Origin: Palsa-504 sp963795795
Lineage (GTDB): Bacteria; Actinomycetota; Actinomycetes; Streptosporangiales; Streptosporangiaceae
NCBI GenBank assembly: GCA_963795795.1
Contig: CAWCJS010000012.1
Span: forward strand, 5,549 to 69,548
DNA length: 64,000 nt
Direction: 5' to 3'
In this document: in pieces, positions 33,681 through 41,106 of the stretch
Position numbering within the stretch: position 1 is the stretch's first letter
How the letters are laid out: each line of letters begins with the position of its first letter
Program-made: the position numbers and the translations under genes
Notes under the pieces: model-generated
The model's database searches: none
What the model was told of the DNA's origin: nothing
What the model saw: only the letters and a program-made list of their open reading frames with translations

Positions 33681-34334
33681 ATGAATCTCCCCCGTATACC
33701 GAGACCTCGCTGGCAGCACATGCCATCTCGCCCCGTCCTGGCCGCCGCCGTCGCAGCAGCCATTCTCGGCGCGACCATCGCAGTCTTCGCTGGCACCTCC
33801 TCGGCGGAGACCACAGCGGCCAAGGTCACTACCCCTGCGCCCCCGATGAGCGCTGGCCCCTGGTCCTGGGGCCCTGGATGGGCGGCGCCTGCCCAGGAGT
33901 CATGGACGCCGACGCGAACCGCCCGCACCGAGTATTTCCATGTCGCATCGACCGCCCCGTCCGGCCCGGGCACCATCATCATCACCGGGGTCGTCGACGC
34001 CGGCGGCGTCGAGCACCCAGGGCGAGCCATCGACGGCGCGACCTTCGCCGGCGGTGGCTTCCGCATCGATCACAGTGCCGGGCAGCCCAGTGTCAGCTTC
34101 AACGCGGACACGTGCGTCGGGACCATCAGCCAGACCGGACCGTTCAGCGTCCTCGACGGGACCGGCCGGTTCTCTGGCCTCGCAGGCAGCGGCACATATG
34201 TCTTCCGCGCCCTCTACACGACCACTCGAGACGCCAGAGGCTGCACCAACGTCATGACCGGCTACATCGAGACCATCGACGGCACCCTCACGCTCAGCCC
34301 GTCCGCCGCGTCCCGGATGAGCGTGTCGCCGTAG
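33681..34334 (+). CDS. exported protein with a beta-rich domain
   Basis: A 217-residue protein. After RIPRPRW a hydrophobic stretch (VLAAAVAAAILGATIAVFAGTSSAE) forms a signal peptide with a possible AxA-type cleavage. A Pro/Trp-rich linker follows, then a domain with GPGTIIITGVVDAGGVEHPG, GGGFRIDH, CVGTISQTGPFSVLDGTGRFSGLAGSGTYVFRALYTT and GCTNVMTGYIETIDGTLTL. The two cysteines could pair. It resembles the allene-oxide-cyclase-like or similar small beta-barrel secreted proteins of actinomycetes, but I would not name it. AGGAG lies eight bases before ATG 33681. Its 3' end overlaps the convergent repair gene by 73 bases. Confidence 0.75.
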   Translation: MNLPRIPRPRWQHMPSRPVLAAAVAAAILGATIAVFAGTSSAETTAAKVTTPAPPMSAGPWSWGPGWAAPAQESWTPTRTARTEYFHVASTAPSGPGTIIITGVVDAGGVEHPGRAIDGATFAGGGFRIDHSAGQPSVSFNADTCVGTISQTGPFSVLDGTGRFSGLAGSGTYVFRALYTTTRDARGCTNVMTGYIETIDGTLTLSPSAASRMSVSP

Positions 34335-35608
34335 GCCATCAGGTGCGCTGCGGCGAGCGCCAGCCACGGGCGCCAGTTGGCTGCCGGTGCCCGCAGGCCG
34401 AGGTGGGCGAGGGCCGCCTGGAGGGACGGATCGGCCGACGGGAACGCATCGCGCTGTCCGGACCGGAAGGCGACGTAGTCGCTCACCTCGGGTATCTCGC
34501 GGCCGTCGGCGAGCACCGCTATCGCGTTCGCTTCGGCCTCGCCGAGCCCGATCGGTGCAAGGCTGGCCGGCGTCACCATTGCGGGATCAGGAAACGTATA
34601 GGTAAGGCCCTCAGGTAGGCCGGACACCGGGGTGCCCAGCCGGGCGACGAAAGCCTCGAGCAGGCTGTCACCATCCGGCTGGCCGGGCAGGATCGCCGAG
34701 ACTCCTACTTCAAATGGGCTCCACGCCCCTGGTACGGCGAGGCCCGGGCGCTTGGCTACGAGGGGTCCGAGCACCGGGTCGCCGCTGAGCGCGGCGACCC
34801 CGGCGGAGTAATCGCACTCGACACCGAGCAGCAGCCCGACCCGGTCCACCACGTGGATCAAGCCCTCCCAGTAGGGCAGGTGAGCGCGCAGCAGCAGGTA
34901 GTTCTCGCGGCCTGAAGAGACCTCCAGGAGGCCGGGCGCACCCGCGATGGTGATCGTCCGCCGGTAGGTGTCACCGTCGACCGTCTCGACCCCCGGCACC
35001 AGGCGTGCGGCGAGGAAGGCTCGCATCGCATCCCAGTCATAGCCGGGCACGACCGGTAGCCGCAGCGTAAGGCCGCCGTCGGCCGCGAGCCGGTCGGCGC
35101 GGTGCCTACGATTGCGCAGGTCGCTGGGCGACGCGCGGAACACCTCCCGCATGGTCCGGTTGAACTGGCGCAGGCTGCCGAACCCGGAGGCGAAAGCGAT
35201 GTCCAGGACGGTGAGGTCGGTGTCGTCGAGGAGCCGCCGGGCGAAGTGCGCGCGCCTGGACCGGGCCAGCTGATCCGGGCTCACCCCCAGGTGCCTGAGA
35301 AACAGCCGGCGAAGATGCCGCGCTGACAAGCCGATCCGGGCCGCCAGCATCGCCTCGGTGCCGCCGTCATCCATGACGCCGAGGATGATCTGCTGCACCG
35401 CCTCGCAGACGAGCTCGGGTGCGCCGGTGGTGACCGGTCCCGCTACCCGGTAGGGGCGGCAGCGGTGGCACGCCCGGAAGCCCGCAGCTTCGGCCGCGGC
35501 CGGATGGTCAAAGGTCCGGACGTTCTGCGCCAGCGGCCTCCCTGCGCACCCCGGCCGGCAGTAGATGCCGGTGGTGACGACGGCGGAGTACGTGGTCATG
35601 ACTCCCAC
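34262..35608 (-). CDS. Ada/AlkA-type DNA repair protein (Ada zinc domain, AraC HTH, 3-methyladenine glycosylase)
   Basis: A 448-residue fusion. Residues 10-55 are the Ada methyl-phosphotriester domain with four cysteines (GIYCRPGC, FRACHRC). Residues 70-165 are an AraC HTH (ARHLRRLFLRHLGVSPDQLARSRR, AFASGFGSLRQFNRTMREVF). The rest resembles AlkA: RTITIAGAPGLLEV, WSPFEVGVSAIL and a possible catalytic Asp in AFPSADPSL. The helix-hairpin-helix regions look damaged: the usual aILGQQVSV and LPGIGPWTA motifs appear as AILPGQPDG and EIPEVSDYV. The protein may still sense methyl damage through the zinc domain, but glycosylase activity is doubtful. GTG 35608 or ATG 35599 can serve as start. It is normally expected to respond to alkylation. 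Confidence 0.85.
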   Translation of the reverse strand: MGVMTTYSAVVTTGIYCRPGCAGRPLAQNVRTFDHPAAAEAAGFRACHRCRPYRVAGPVTTGAPELVCEAVQQIILGVMDDGGTEAMLAARIGLSARHLRRLFLRHLGVSPDQLARSRRAHFARRLLDDTDLTVLDIAFASGFGSLRQFNRTMREVFRASPSDLRNRRHRADRLAADGGLTLRLPVVPGYDWDAMRAFLAARLVPGVETVDGDTYRRTITIAGAPGLLEVSSGRENYLLLRAHLPYWEGLIHVVDRVGLLLGVECDYSAGVAALSGDPVLGPLVAKRPGLAVPGAWSPFEVGVSAILPGQPDGDSLLEAFVARLGTPVSGLPEGLTYTFPDPAMVTPASLAPIGLGEAEANAIAVLADGREIPEVSDYVAFRSGQRDAFPSADPSLQAALAHLGLRAPAANWRPWLALAAAHLMAYGDTLIRDAADGLSVRVPSMVSM

Positions 35609-35751
35609 ATATACGGCAGGGTCCGGCTTTCTTCTGGCCGGATCCGGACACGATGCTCCGAGTCTTTCATGTCCAGATCTGGCCGGACCCGGCGTGCCTG
35701 GCCCGGGGATCCTTTCGGAGTACCCAATGGTTCATGAAAGGAACGTTCACC

Positions 35752-36048
35752 GTGCTAGTGAAGGTGTTTCCCATCAAGCTCAAGGACGGCATGCAGGACA
35801 AGGTCGAGGCGGTCGTGCAGGAATTCGCGCCGAAAGGGCCCGGGGCCGAAGACGGCACCTTGTCGTTCCGGGTGTACCGGGATCCGGCGAAGCCGGACTA
35901 CCTGCTGTTCGTCGAGCACTTCGCCGATCAGGCCGCGTACGACGCGCACACGAGCTCGCCGGCCTACCGCGACCTGATCGCCGGCCAGTTCGCGAGCATG
36001 ATCGTCGAGTTCACCGAGCTCGACCACGAGCTGGTCGTCGGGCTCTGA
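35752..36048 (+). CDS. putative quinol monooxygenase (ABM family)
   Basis: A 98-residue ABM-fold protein: LVKVFPIKLKDGMQDKVEAVVQEFAPK, EDGTLSFRVYRDPAKPDYLLFVEHFADQAAYDAHTSSPAYRDL and FTELDHELV. The YLLFVEHFAD strand with nearby HTSSPAYR is the conserved part. GTG 35752 has AAGGA eight bases ahead and begins at the family's usual first residue; ATG 35734 is possible. It differs clearly from the other ABM protein at 9569. Substrate unknown. Directly behind it are the remains of a PEP-mutase gene. Confidence 0.85.
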   Translation: MLVKVFPIKLKDGMQDKVEAVVQEFAPKGPGAEDGTLSFRVYRDPAKPDYLLFVEHFADQAAYDAHTSSPAYRDLIAGQFASMIVEFTELDHELVVGL

Positions 36049-36055
36049 ACCGACA

Positions 36056-36232
36056 ATGGAACAAGCACAGCGCGCCATAGCCTTTGCGAACCTGCACCAG
36101 GCAGGTGACCCGCCATCGCCCAGGCCGCCTACGCGGTGGCCGTCCGGGCGAGCCACCGAGTTGCTCACCAGCGGAACCTACGACTCCGTGGCGGGTGGCA
36201 TCGCCTACGACACGATGAACGACGCCATCAGC
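36056..36232 (+). pseudogene. isocitrate lyase/PEP mutase family remnant with the core deleted
   Basis: ATG 36056 begins MEQAQRAIAFANLHQAGDP, which matches the conserved N-terminus of this family (AxAFxaLHxpGdP). The DNA then goes straight to the family's C-terminal part: in one frame AIAQAAYAVAVRA, and after a one-base shift TELLTSGTYDSVAGGIAYDTMNDAIS, which is like the ELLxxGTYxxLxxgixYxxlN ending. About 190 central codons with the active site are missing. It cannot be functional as an enzyme. The pattern (both ends kept, core lost) is the same as in the GNAT remnant at 12102. Confidence 0.6.
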
Positions 36233-36593
36233 CTTCCTCGTCCAGGCACAGGCAGAACGGATGCCCGGCCGGATCCAGCAGGACCCTGACGTTGTCCTGC
36301 GGCTGGAACTCGGCGACCCGCGCGCCCAGGGCCACGGCGTCGGCGACGGCAGCGTCAAGGTCCTCCACCTGGAGGTCGAGGTGCATCATGGTGTGCTGCT
36401 CGCCCGGCGCCGGAGGCCATACCGGGGGCACGTAGTCCTCGGCCAGCTGGAAGACCATGAAGACCGAGTCCTGAGGTGGCTTGACGACAGCCGTGCCTGG
36501 CTCCTCGTGCACCACCGGCCAGTCGAGCAGCCCGGAGTAGAAGGCGGCCAGCGCCGCCGGGTCCGGCGCCTCGATGGCGGTACCCCACCACAT
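36228..36593 (-). CDS. VOC (glyoxalase/bleomycin-resistance-like) family protein
   Basis: A 121-residue protein of two beta-alpha-beta-beta-beta units: WWGTAIEAPDPAALAAFYSGLLDWPVVHEEP, MMHLDLQVEDLDAAVADAVALGARVAEFQ and VRVLLDPAGHPFCLCLDEEG. The HLDLQV and GHPFCL segments are the usual signature. Metal-binding residues are not conserved well enough to predict catalysis. ATG 36593 (WWGTAIEAPD) is the family start; a GTG at 36614 is possible. A 55-base piece of this gene (36403-36457) recurs at 50387-50441 with two mismatches. Confidence 0.85.
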   Translation of the reverse strand: MWWGTAIEAPDPAALAAFYSGLLDWPVVHEEPGTAVVKPPQDSVFMVFQLAEDYVPPVWPPAPGEQHTMMHLDLQVEDLDAAVADAVALGARVAEFQPQDNVRVLLDPAGHPFCLCLDEEG

Positions 36594-36788
36594 CCCCTTT
36601 GCCCGACCACGCACGAAGCGATGCTAGCGGACGTTCGGCGGACGGCGCGTGCAGATAATCGGCCTGGGCATCGCGGTAACGAGCGTCCCGGTGACCGCGA
36701 GCGCCACCACGCGTTATCGCCCTAGACCGCAACGAACCTGCCGCCGGTGTCTGCCTACGCCGGCGGCAGGCGCGGGTTAGCGGTGCGC

Positions 36789-37064
36789 TTACCGGCGGGA
36801 TCTGCCGCTGCGCCCGGTGAACAGGTGGCTGACTAGCAGCAGGACGGCTGATCCGGCGATGGCGGTGAGCCAGGTGGACAGGTTGAAGAACCCGTGCAGG
36901 GTGTGGACGTGGAACAGTTCGGTGGCCGTCCAGCCACCGCCGAGCGCTCCGGCGATGCCGATCAGGCAGGTGAGGATGAGGCCTTGTGATCTTCTGCCGG
37001 GGATCAGCATGTTGGCGAGCAGTGCGGCGACGAGGCCGAGAACGATCCAGGCGATGATGCCCAT
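36789..37064 (-). CDS. GlsB/YeaQ/YmgE family (transglycosylase-associated) membrane protein
   Basis: A 91-residue protein with three membrane segments: GIIAWIVLGLVAALLANMLI, LILTCLIGIAGALGGGW and STWLTAIAGSAVLLLVSHLF. The IPGRRSQG loop between helices 1 and 2 is the hallmark of this family. Function is poorly known; members are often stress-induced. AAGGAG lies six bases before ATG 37064. Monocistronic. Confidence 0.92.
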   Translation of the reverse strand: MGIIAWIVLGLVAALLANMLIPGRRSQGLILTCLIGIAGALGGGWTATELFHVHTLHGFFNLSTWLTAIAGSAVLLLVSHLFTGRSGRSRR

Positions 37065-37207
37065 AACCGACTCCTTAGTCAGTACGTACGTGTGGGTGCG
37101 TCGTAACCGGTAGCCGGTGGCTGCCGGGCAGGCCGCGTGGTGGGGGTGCAGTCCGGTGCTTGTCCTGCCGCGCGCGGGTGTTGCCGCGCGGGATCGTCCG
37201 GGCTGCT

Positions 37208-37579
37208 TCAGTCGGCTTGCGGGTTGCGCCTGTTGCGTCGCATGATCCGGCGCAGCTGGGTGATCCGGGCGGTTCCGGCGGCGGCCATCGCTAGGGCGCC
37301 CGCGATAGCGGCCAGGAGCAGCGCCACGGCCAGCGACAGGCGCAGGTGCGCGCCCAGGAAGCTGATGTTCACGGCGTGCGCATTCTGGATGATGAAGATC
37401 ATCACCACGGCGAGGGCGGCGACACCGGTGATCAGGCCGGTCCGCATGCCGCTGATCCGGGTACGCTCAGGCCGGCGCGGGGGCGCTGGCGGCGCGGGCG
37501 GGGGTGGCGGGGCGGAGCCATTGGCTGAGGGGGGCGGCAGCGTGCTGGTGGTGCCCTCTGGTGCGGGCGTTTCGGTCAT
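37208..37579 (-). CDS. LapA-domain (DUF1049) membrane protein
   Basis: A 123-residue protein with a Pro-rich cytoplasmic N-terminus (PPPSANGSAPPPPPAPP), then RTRISGMRTGLITGVAALAVVMIFIIQNAHAVNISFLGAHLRLSLAVALLLAAIAGAL, two membrane helices joined by the IQNxxxVxxxFLG.xxxLSLAvaLLLA loop of the LapA domain, and a basic tail (RITQLRRIMRRNRRN). ATG 37579 follows CGGAAGAAGCAGAGCA. The frame is open upstream to 37720 but that part crosses an AT-rich promoter-like stretch. The role in actinomycetes is unknown. Confidence 0.85.
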   Translation of the reverse strand: MTETPAPEGTTSTLPPPSANGSAPPPPPAPPAPPRRPERTRISGMRTGLITGVAALAVVMIFIIQNAHAVNISFLGAHLRLSLAVALLLAAIAGALAMAAAGTARITQLRRIMRRNRRNPQAD

Positions 37580-37882
37580 TGCTCTGCTTCTTCCGGAGTG
37601 GGAGCGGACCGCTGAGAGGCTGGCCGGCTCCGCTGCGGACCCGGGTTGGCCGTGCCGCCTTCGGCTGCTGGTCTTCCGGTGTCCTACCTTCACACTACCC
37701 TTGCAAAATAAAACTAGCAATTTATTTCCGGAAATATTGATCTAGATTTATTCCCCGGCGGAGGGCCGCGGCTTCGTGGCTGGCCAGGCACAGTCGCGGT
37801 GTTCCCGCTCACCACATGGAGATTGAGTCTCCGGGGACGCCGGGGACCTGTCGGCACGTGGAACACCGGAGGCATGCAGCGG
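37580..37882. other. intergenic region with an unusually AT-rich patch
   Basis: No gene. Positions 37701-37750 are strongly AT-rich for this genome and include the 12-base palindrome ATTTCCGGAAAT (37724-37735). This patch probably holds the promoter of the LapA-domain gene. Confidence 0.45.
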
Positions 37883-38512
37883 TTATCCGGGCCAGGCCAG
37901 TTCCCGGAGGCGATCCCGGACCCGGCGTAGGACATCCGGATCCCTCATCGCCTCGGCCGGCCGTCTGTCCTGCTCATGCTGTGCCCTGGGGGGCAGTAAT
38001 CCCTGCATCTCGCACCAGACGACCTTGCCCGCGGGCTCGTGCGTGAGGTACCAGTCCCAGCAAGCGCCCAACGTCGCCACCAGGAATAGCCCGCGCCCTG
38101 TCTCCACTCGAGAGTTGGGCGCGACGTCTTTGCCGAGATCTTTCGGTGTTGGGGGCCGCAGGTCGGCATCCCAGACCTCGATGAGGACTCGCGCGCCGTT
38201 GCTCGACAACCGCAGGCGCACGGCGTCCTCGTCGCGGTCCGCCGTGGCCTTTACGGCGCTGGTCACCAGCTCGGCGACCAAGAGCTCGGCGTCCGGGGCG
38301 AGCCAGTCCAATCCCCACTCCCCCAGCAGGTTCCTGGCATGCAGCCGGGCGCACGCCACCGCGTTAGGCAGAGAGCCGAGCTCGAGGTAGCTATGTGGCG
38401 GCCACGGGTAAGGTCCGGCCCCGCCGGGGTGGAGAGCAGGGCCGACGGCTGGGCTCTGCTCAAGATCACTGGCGGCTTGTGATCCAGGCACGACGTCGAC
38501 CCTGCTGCTCAT
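37883..38512 (-). CDS. ATP-binding (GHKL) anti-sigma-like protein, paralogue 1
   Basis: A 209-residue protein. The HATPase domain spans about 45-170: LPNAVACARLHARNLLGEWGL, AELLVAELVTSAVKATAD (N box), RVLIEVWDADLRPP (D box) and ETGRGLFLVATLGACW (G box). These proteins bind partner sigma factors or anti-anti-sigma proteins and, in actinomycetes, often accompany XRE/DUF397 regulators. The N box reads LVTSAV where the Mg-binding Asn is expected; the paralogue at 59835 has LVTNAV. This suggests altered or lost kinase activity. ATG 38512 matches the paralogue's start. No XRE/DUF397 partner is adjacent here. Confidence 0.85.
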   Translation of the reverse strand: MSSRVDVVPGSQAASDLEQSPAVGPALHPGGAGPYPWPPHSYLELGSLPNAVACARLHARNLLGEWGLDWLAPDAELLVAELVTSAVKATADRDEDAVRLRLSSNGARVLIEVWDADLRPPTPKDLGKDVAPNSRVETGRGLFLVATLGACWDWYLTHEPAGKVVWCEMQGLLPPRAQHEQDRRPAEAMRDPDVLRRVRDRLRELAWPG

Positions 38513-38935
38513 GTATGGATCAGCGCCGGTCACCCCTGATTTGTCACAGGCGGCTCTTGTCCTGGTGCAACCTATCCGGCTACGGCACCGGCTATTGCCG
38601 AAGGCGGCGGAGCAGGGTGACACAGGTGGCCACACGGTAGCCGCAAAGCGCACAGAGGTGCTGCTGGAACTGGGGGCAGGTGCTTCCGCCCGGGCCGCCG
38701 TCGCTGGCGGTCCCGGCTACGGATAAGCTGGCCTGGTCGCGCCCTTGGTGCGCCTGGCTAGGTCGGCAGTTGCTGCGCAGCGCGTACTAGCCTCTCTTGG
38801 GCCGCCAGGCATGCAGGCGCATCGCAGCGGCTGGCCGGGCACTACACGCTGCCCGCGAGCCTGAGCATCTCATTGCGTGAGGCTTCGTTTTCGGATCTCC
38901 CGGGGCCGCCCGTCCGATCGGAAGGCACCTGAAAC
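38513..38935. other. gene-free stretch before the glycan cluster
   Basis: About 420 bases without a supportable gene between two divergent genes. It should contain promoters for both, but no clear consensus is visible. Confidence 0.4.
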
Positions 38936-40066
38936 ATGAGCATGCGCTTCGGTTTTGTCAGCACGTTCCCGCCCACCCAGTGCGGACTGGCAACGTTCAC
39001 CGCTAACCTGCGCGGCGCCCTCCTGGACTCCACCACTGACGAGGGCTGGGTCGTTCGCCTGGTCGACGCGGCGGCACCATCACCCGGCGACGAGGTGGTC
39101 GCGCAGCTCATCACCGGCGACTCCGCCTCGCTTTACCGGGCGGCCGAGCAACTGAACTTGTGCGACGTCGCCATCGTCCAGCACGAGTACGGCATCTACG
39201 GCGGAGCCGACGGCAGCCAGATCCTGCACCTGCTAGATGAGGTCCGGGTCCCGTGCGTCGTCGTCCTGCACACCGTGCTGACCGACCCGACGCCACACCA
39301 GCGTCAGGTCCTCGAGTCGGTGATAGCCAAAGCCGATGCCGTCGTCGCGATGACGGCGACGGCGCGCGACCGGCTCGCGGCCCGGTATGCCGTCGACATG
39401 ACGAAGGTCAGCATCATCGCGCACGGCGCGCCCGCCATGGCGACGACGATGGCGGAGCCGACGTTCCGCACGGGGCAGTTCACCGTCTTGACGTGGGGCC
39501 TGCTCGGCCCCGGCAAGGGCATCGAGTGGGGCATCGAGGCCATGGCGATGCTGCGCGATCTCAAGCCCATGCCGCGCTACGTGGTCGCCGGCCAGACGCA
39601 CCCGAAGGTGTTGCTCGATGACGGCGAGGCCTACCGTGATCGCCTCCGCGAGCAGGTCCGGCAGGCCGAGCTGGGATCCTGGATTACCTTTGACGGCCAC
39701 TACCGGACCACCAGCTCGCTGGCCTCACTCGTCCGCTCCGCCGACGTGGTCCTGCTCCCTTACGACTCGACCGAGCAGGTCACCTCGGGGGTGCTCATCG
39801 AGGCGGTGGCGGCCGGCAAGCCGGTGGTGGCGACGCAGTTCCCGCACGCCACCGAGGTGCTCGCGGGCGGAGCGGGCGTGCTCGTGCCGCACCGCGATCC
39901 GGCCGCGATCGCAGCGGCGCTCCGCTCGGTGATCACGCACCGGGACGTGATGGCGAGGATGACCGCCGCCGCGGCGGCGACCGCGCCGCAGCTGCTGTGG
40001 CCGGTCATCGCGGACCAGTACCGCGAGCTGGCGGACCGGCTGATCACGGCGAGCGTGGCCGCGTGA
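38936..40066 (+). CDS. GT4-type glycosyltransferase
   Basis: A 376-residue GT-B enzyme. RFGFVSTFPPTQCGLATFTANL is the acceptor-side start, VAIVQHEYGIYGGADG and VVVLHTVL follow, and the donor side has VLTWGLLGPGKGIEWGIEAM, WITFDGHYRTTSSLASLVRSADVVLLPY and SGVLIEAVAAGKPVVATQFPHATEVL with the EAVAAGKP box (family E-x7-E region, second Glu in HATEVL). The donor is a nucleotide sugar, possibly GDP-mannose given the GH130 neighbour. GGAAGG precedes ATG 38936. Its stop overlaps the next gene's GTG (GTGA at 40063-40066). It is first in a three-gene operon. Confidence 0.92.
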   Translation: MSMRFGFVSTFPPTQCGLATFTANLRGALLDSTTDEGWVVRLVDAAAPSPGDEVVAQLITGDSASLYRAAEQLNLCDVAIVQHEYGIYGGADGSQILHLLDEVRVPCVVVLHTVLTDPTPHQRQVLESVIAKADAVVAMTATARDRLAARYAVDMTKVSIIAHGAPAMATTMAEPTFRTGQFTVLTWGLLGPGKGIEWGIEAMAMLRDLKPMPRYVVAGQTHPKVLLDDGEAYRDRLREQVRQAELGSWITFDGHYRTTSSLASLVRSADVVLLPYDSTEQVTSGVLIEAVAAGKPVVATQFPHATEVLAGGAGVLVPHRDPAAIAAALRSVITHRDVMARMTAAAAATAPQLLWPVIADQYRELADRLITASVAA

Positions 40067-41106
40067 CCACCGGCCGGGTGACTCCCGCGAGCGACGTTTA
40101 CCAGCCGGTGTTCGATCACCTCGAACGGCTCACTGACGACCGCGGGCTCTTCGAGCACGCCCTGGGCACGGTTCCCCGGCGCGAGCACGGCTATTGCGTC
40201 GACGACGTCGCCCGCGGGCTGGTCGTCGTATGCCATGAACCCGAGCCCGGACCGGCCGTCCGCCGCCTGGCCCGCTGCTACCTCGCCTTCGTCCTGGACG
40301 CGCTCGATCCCACGGGGGCCTGTCACAACAGGATGGACGTCGACGGGCAATGGCGCGACGAGGCGGCGTTGGGTGACTGGTGGGGACGGGCGCTATGGGG
40401 CCTGGGTGTCGCAGCCGCACGTGCGCAGACGCCGGGCATGCGGGCCCGGGCGCTCGGCGGGTTCCGCATAGCGGCGCAGTGTCGTTCGCCGCACCTCCGG
40501 TCGATGGCGTTCGCCGCGCTGGGCGCCGCTGAGGTGCTCAGGAAACGACCGGACGAAGTGGCCGCCAGGCGGCTGCTCACGGACACGGTGGCCGTGATCG
40601 GCGGGGGCAATGCCGACGATTCCCAGTGGCCCTGGCCGGAAGAGCGCCTGAGCTACGCAAACGCCTCGGTTGCCGAGGCGCTGATCGTCGCGGGTGAAGC
40701 CCTTCCCGATGGGCCAGCCCTCAGACGTGGCCTGAGCCTCCTGAAGTTCCTGCTGCGCACCGAGACCCGCGATGGGCACCTGTCCGTGACCCCGGCGGGC
40801 GGCCGCGGCCGCGACGACGTAGGCCCCGGCTTCGACCAGCAGCCCATCGAGGTGTCCGCGCTCGCTGATGCCTGCGGGAGCGCGTTCCGGATCAGGCACC
40901 AGCCGTCCTGGCGGACGGGGGTCAGCCTCGCGTGGGACTGGTTCCTCGGCGACAACGACAGCGGTACGCCGATGTTCGACCCTCGTACCGGTGGGGGCTA
41001 TGACGGCCTGGAACGTCACGGCCGCAACCTCAACCAGGGCGCCGAGTCCACCCTGGCGATGCTCGCGACCGCGCAACAGGCCCGCCGGATCAGCGAGCTG
41101 GCGTGA
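40063..41106 (+). CDS. glycan-cluster protein, probable (alpha/alpha) barrel
   Basis: A 347-residue protein that begins with GTG 40063 overlapping the glycosyltransferase stop. VFDHLERLTDDRGLFEHALGTVPRREHGYCVDDVARGLVV, YLAFVLDALDPTGACHNRMDVDGQWRDEAALGDWWGRALWGLG and WPWPEERLSYANASVAEALIVAGEAL look like the repeated helical hairpins of an (alpha/alpha)6 glycosidase or phosphorylase, with acidic residues in PWPEERLSY and DEAALGDWW. Proteins of this type are repeatedly found between a GT4 and a GH130 enzyme. The activity is unknown. Its stop again overlaps the next GTG (41103-41106). Confidence 0.8.
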   Translation: MTTGRVTPASDVYQPVFDHLERLTDDRGLFEHALGTVPRREHGYCVDDVARGLVVVCHEPEPGPAVRRLARCYLAFVLDALDPTGACHNRMDVDGQWRDEAALGDWWGRALWGLGVAAARAQTPGMRARALGGFRIAAQCRSPHLRSMAFAALGAAEVLRKRPDEVAARRLLTDTVAVIGGGNADDSQWPWPEERLSYANASVAEALIVAGEALPDGPALRRGLSLLKFLLRTETRDGHLSVTPAGGRGRDDVGPGFDQQPIEVSALADACGSAFRIRHQPSWRTGVSLAWDWFLGDNDSGTPMFDPRTGGGYDGLERHGRNLNQGAESTLAMLATAQQARRISELA

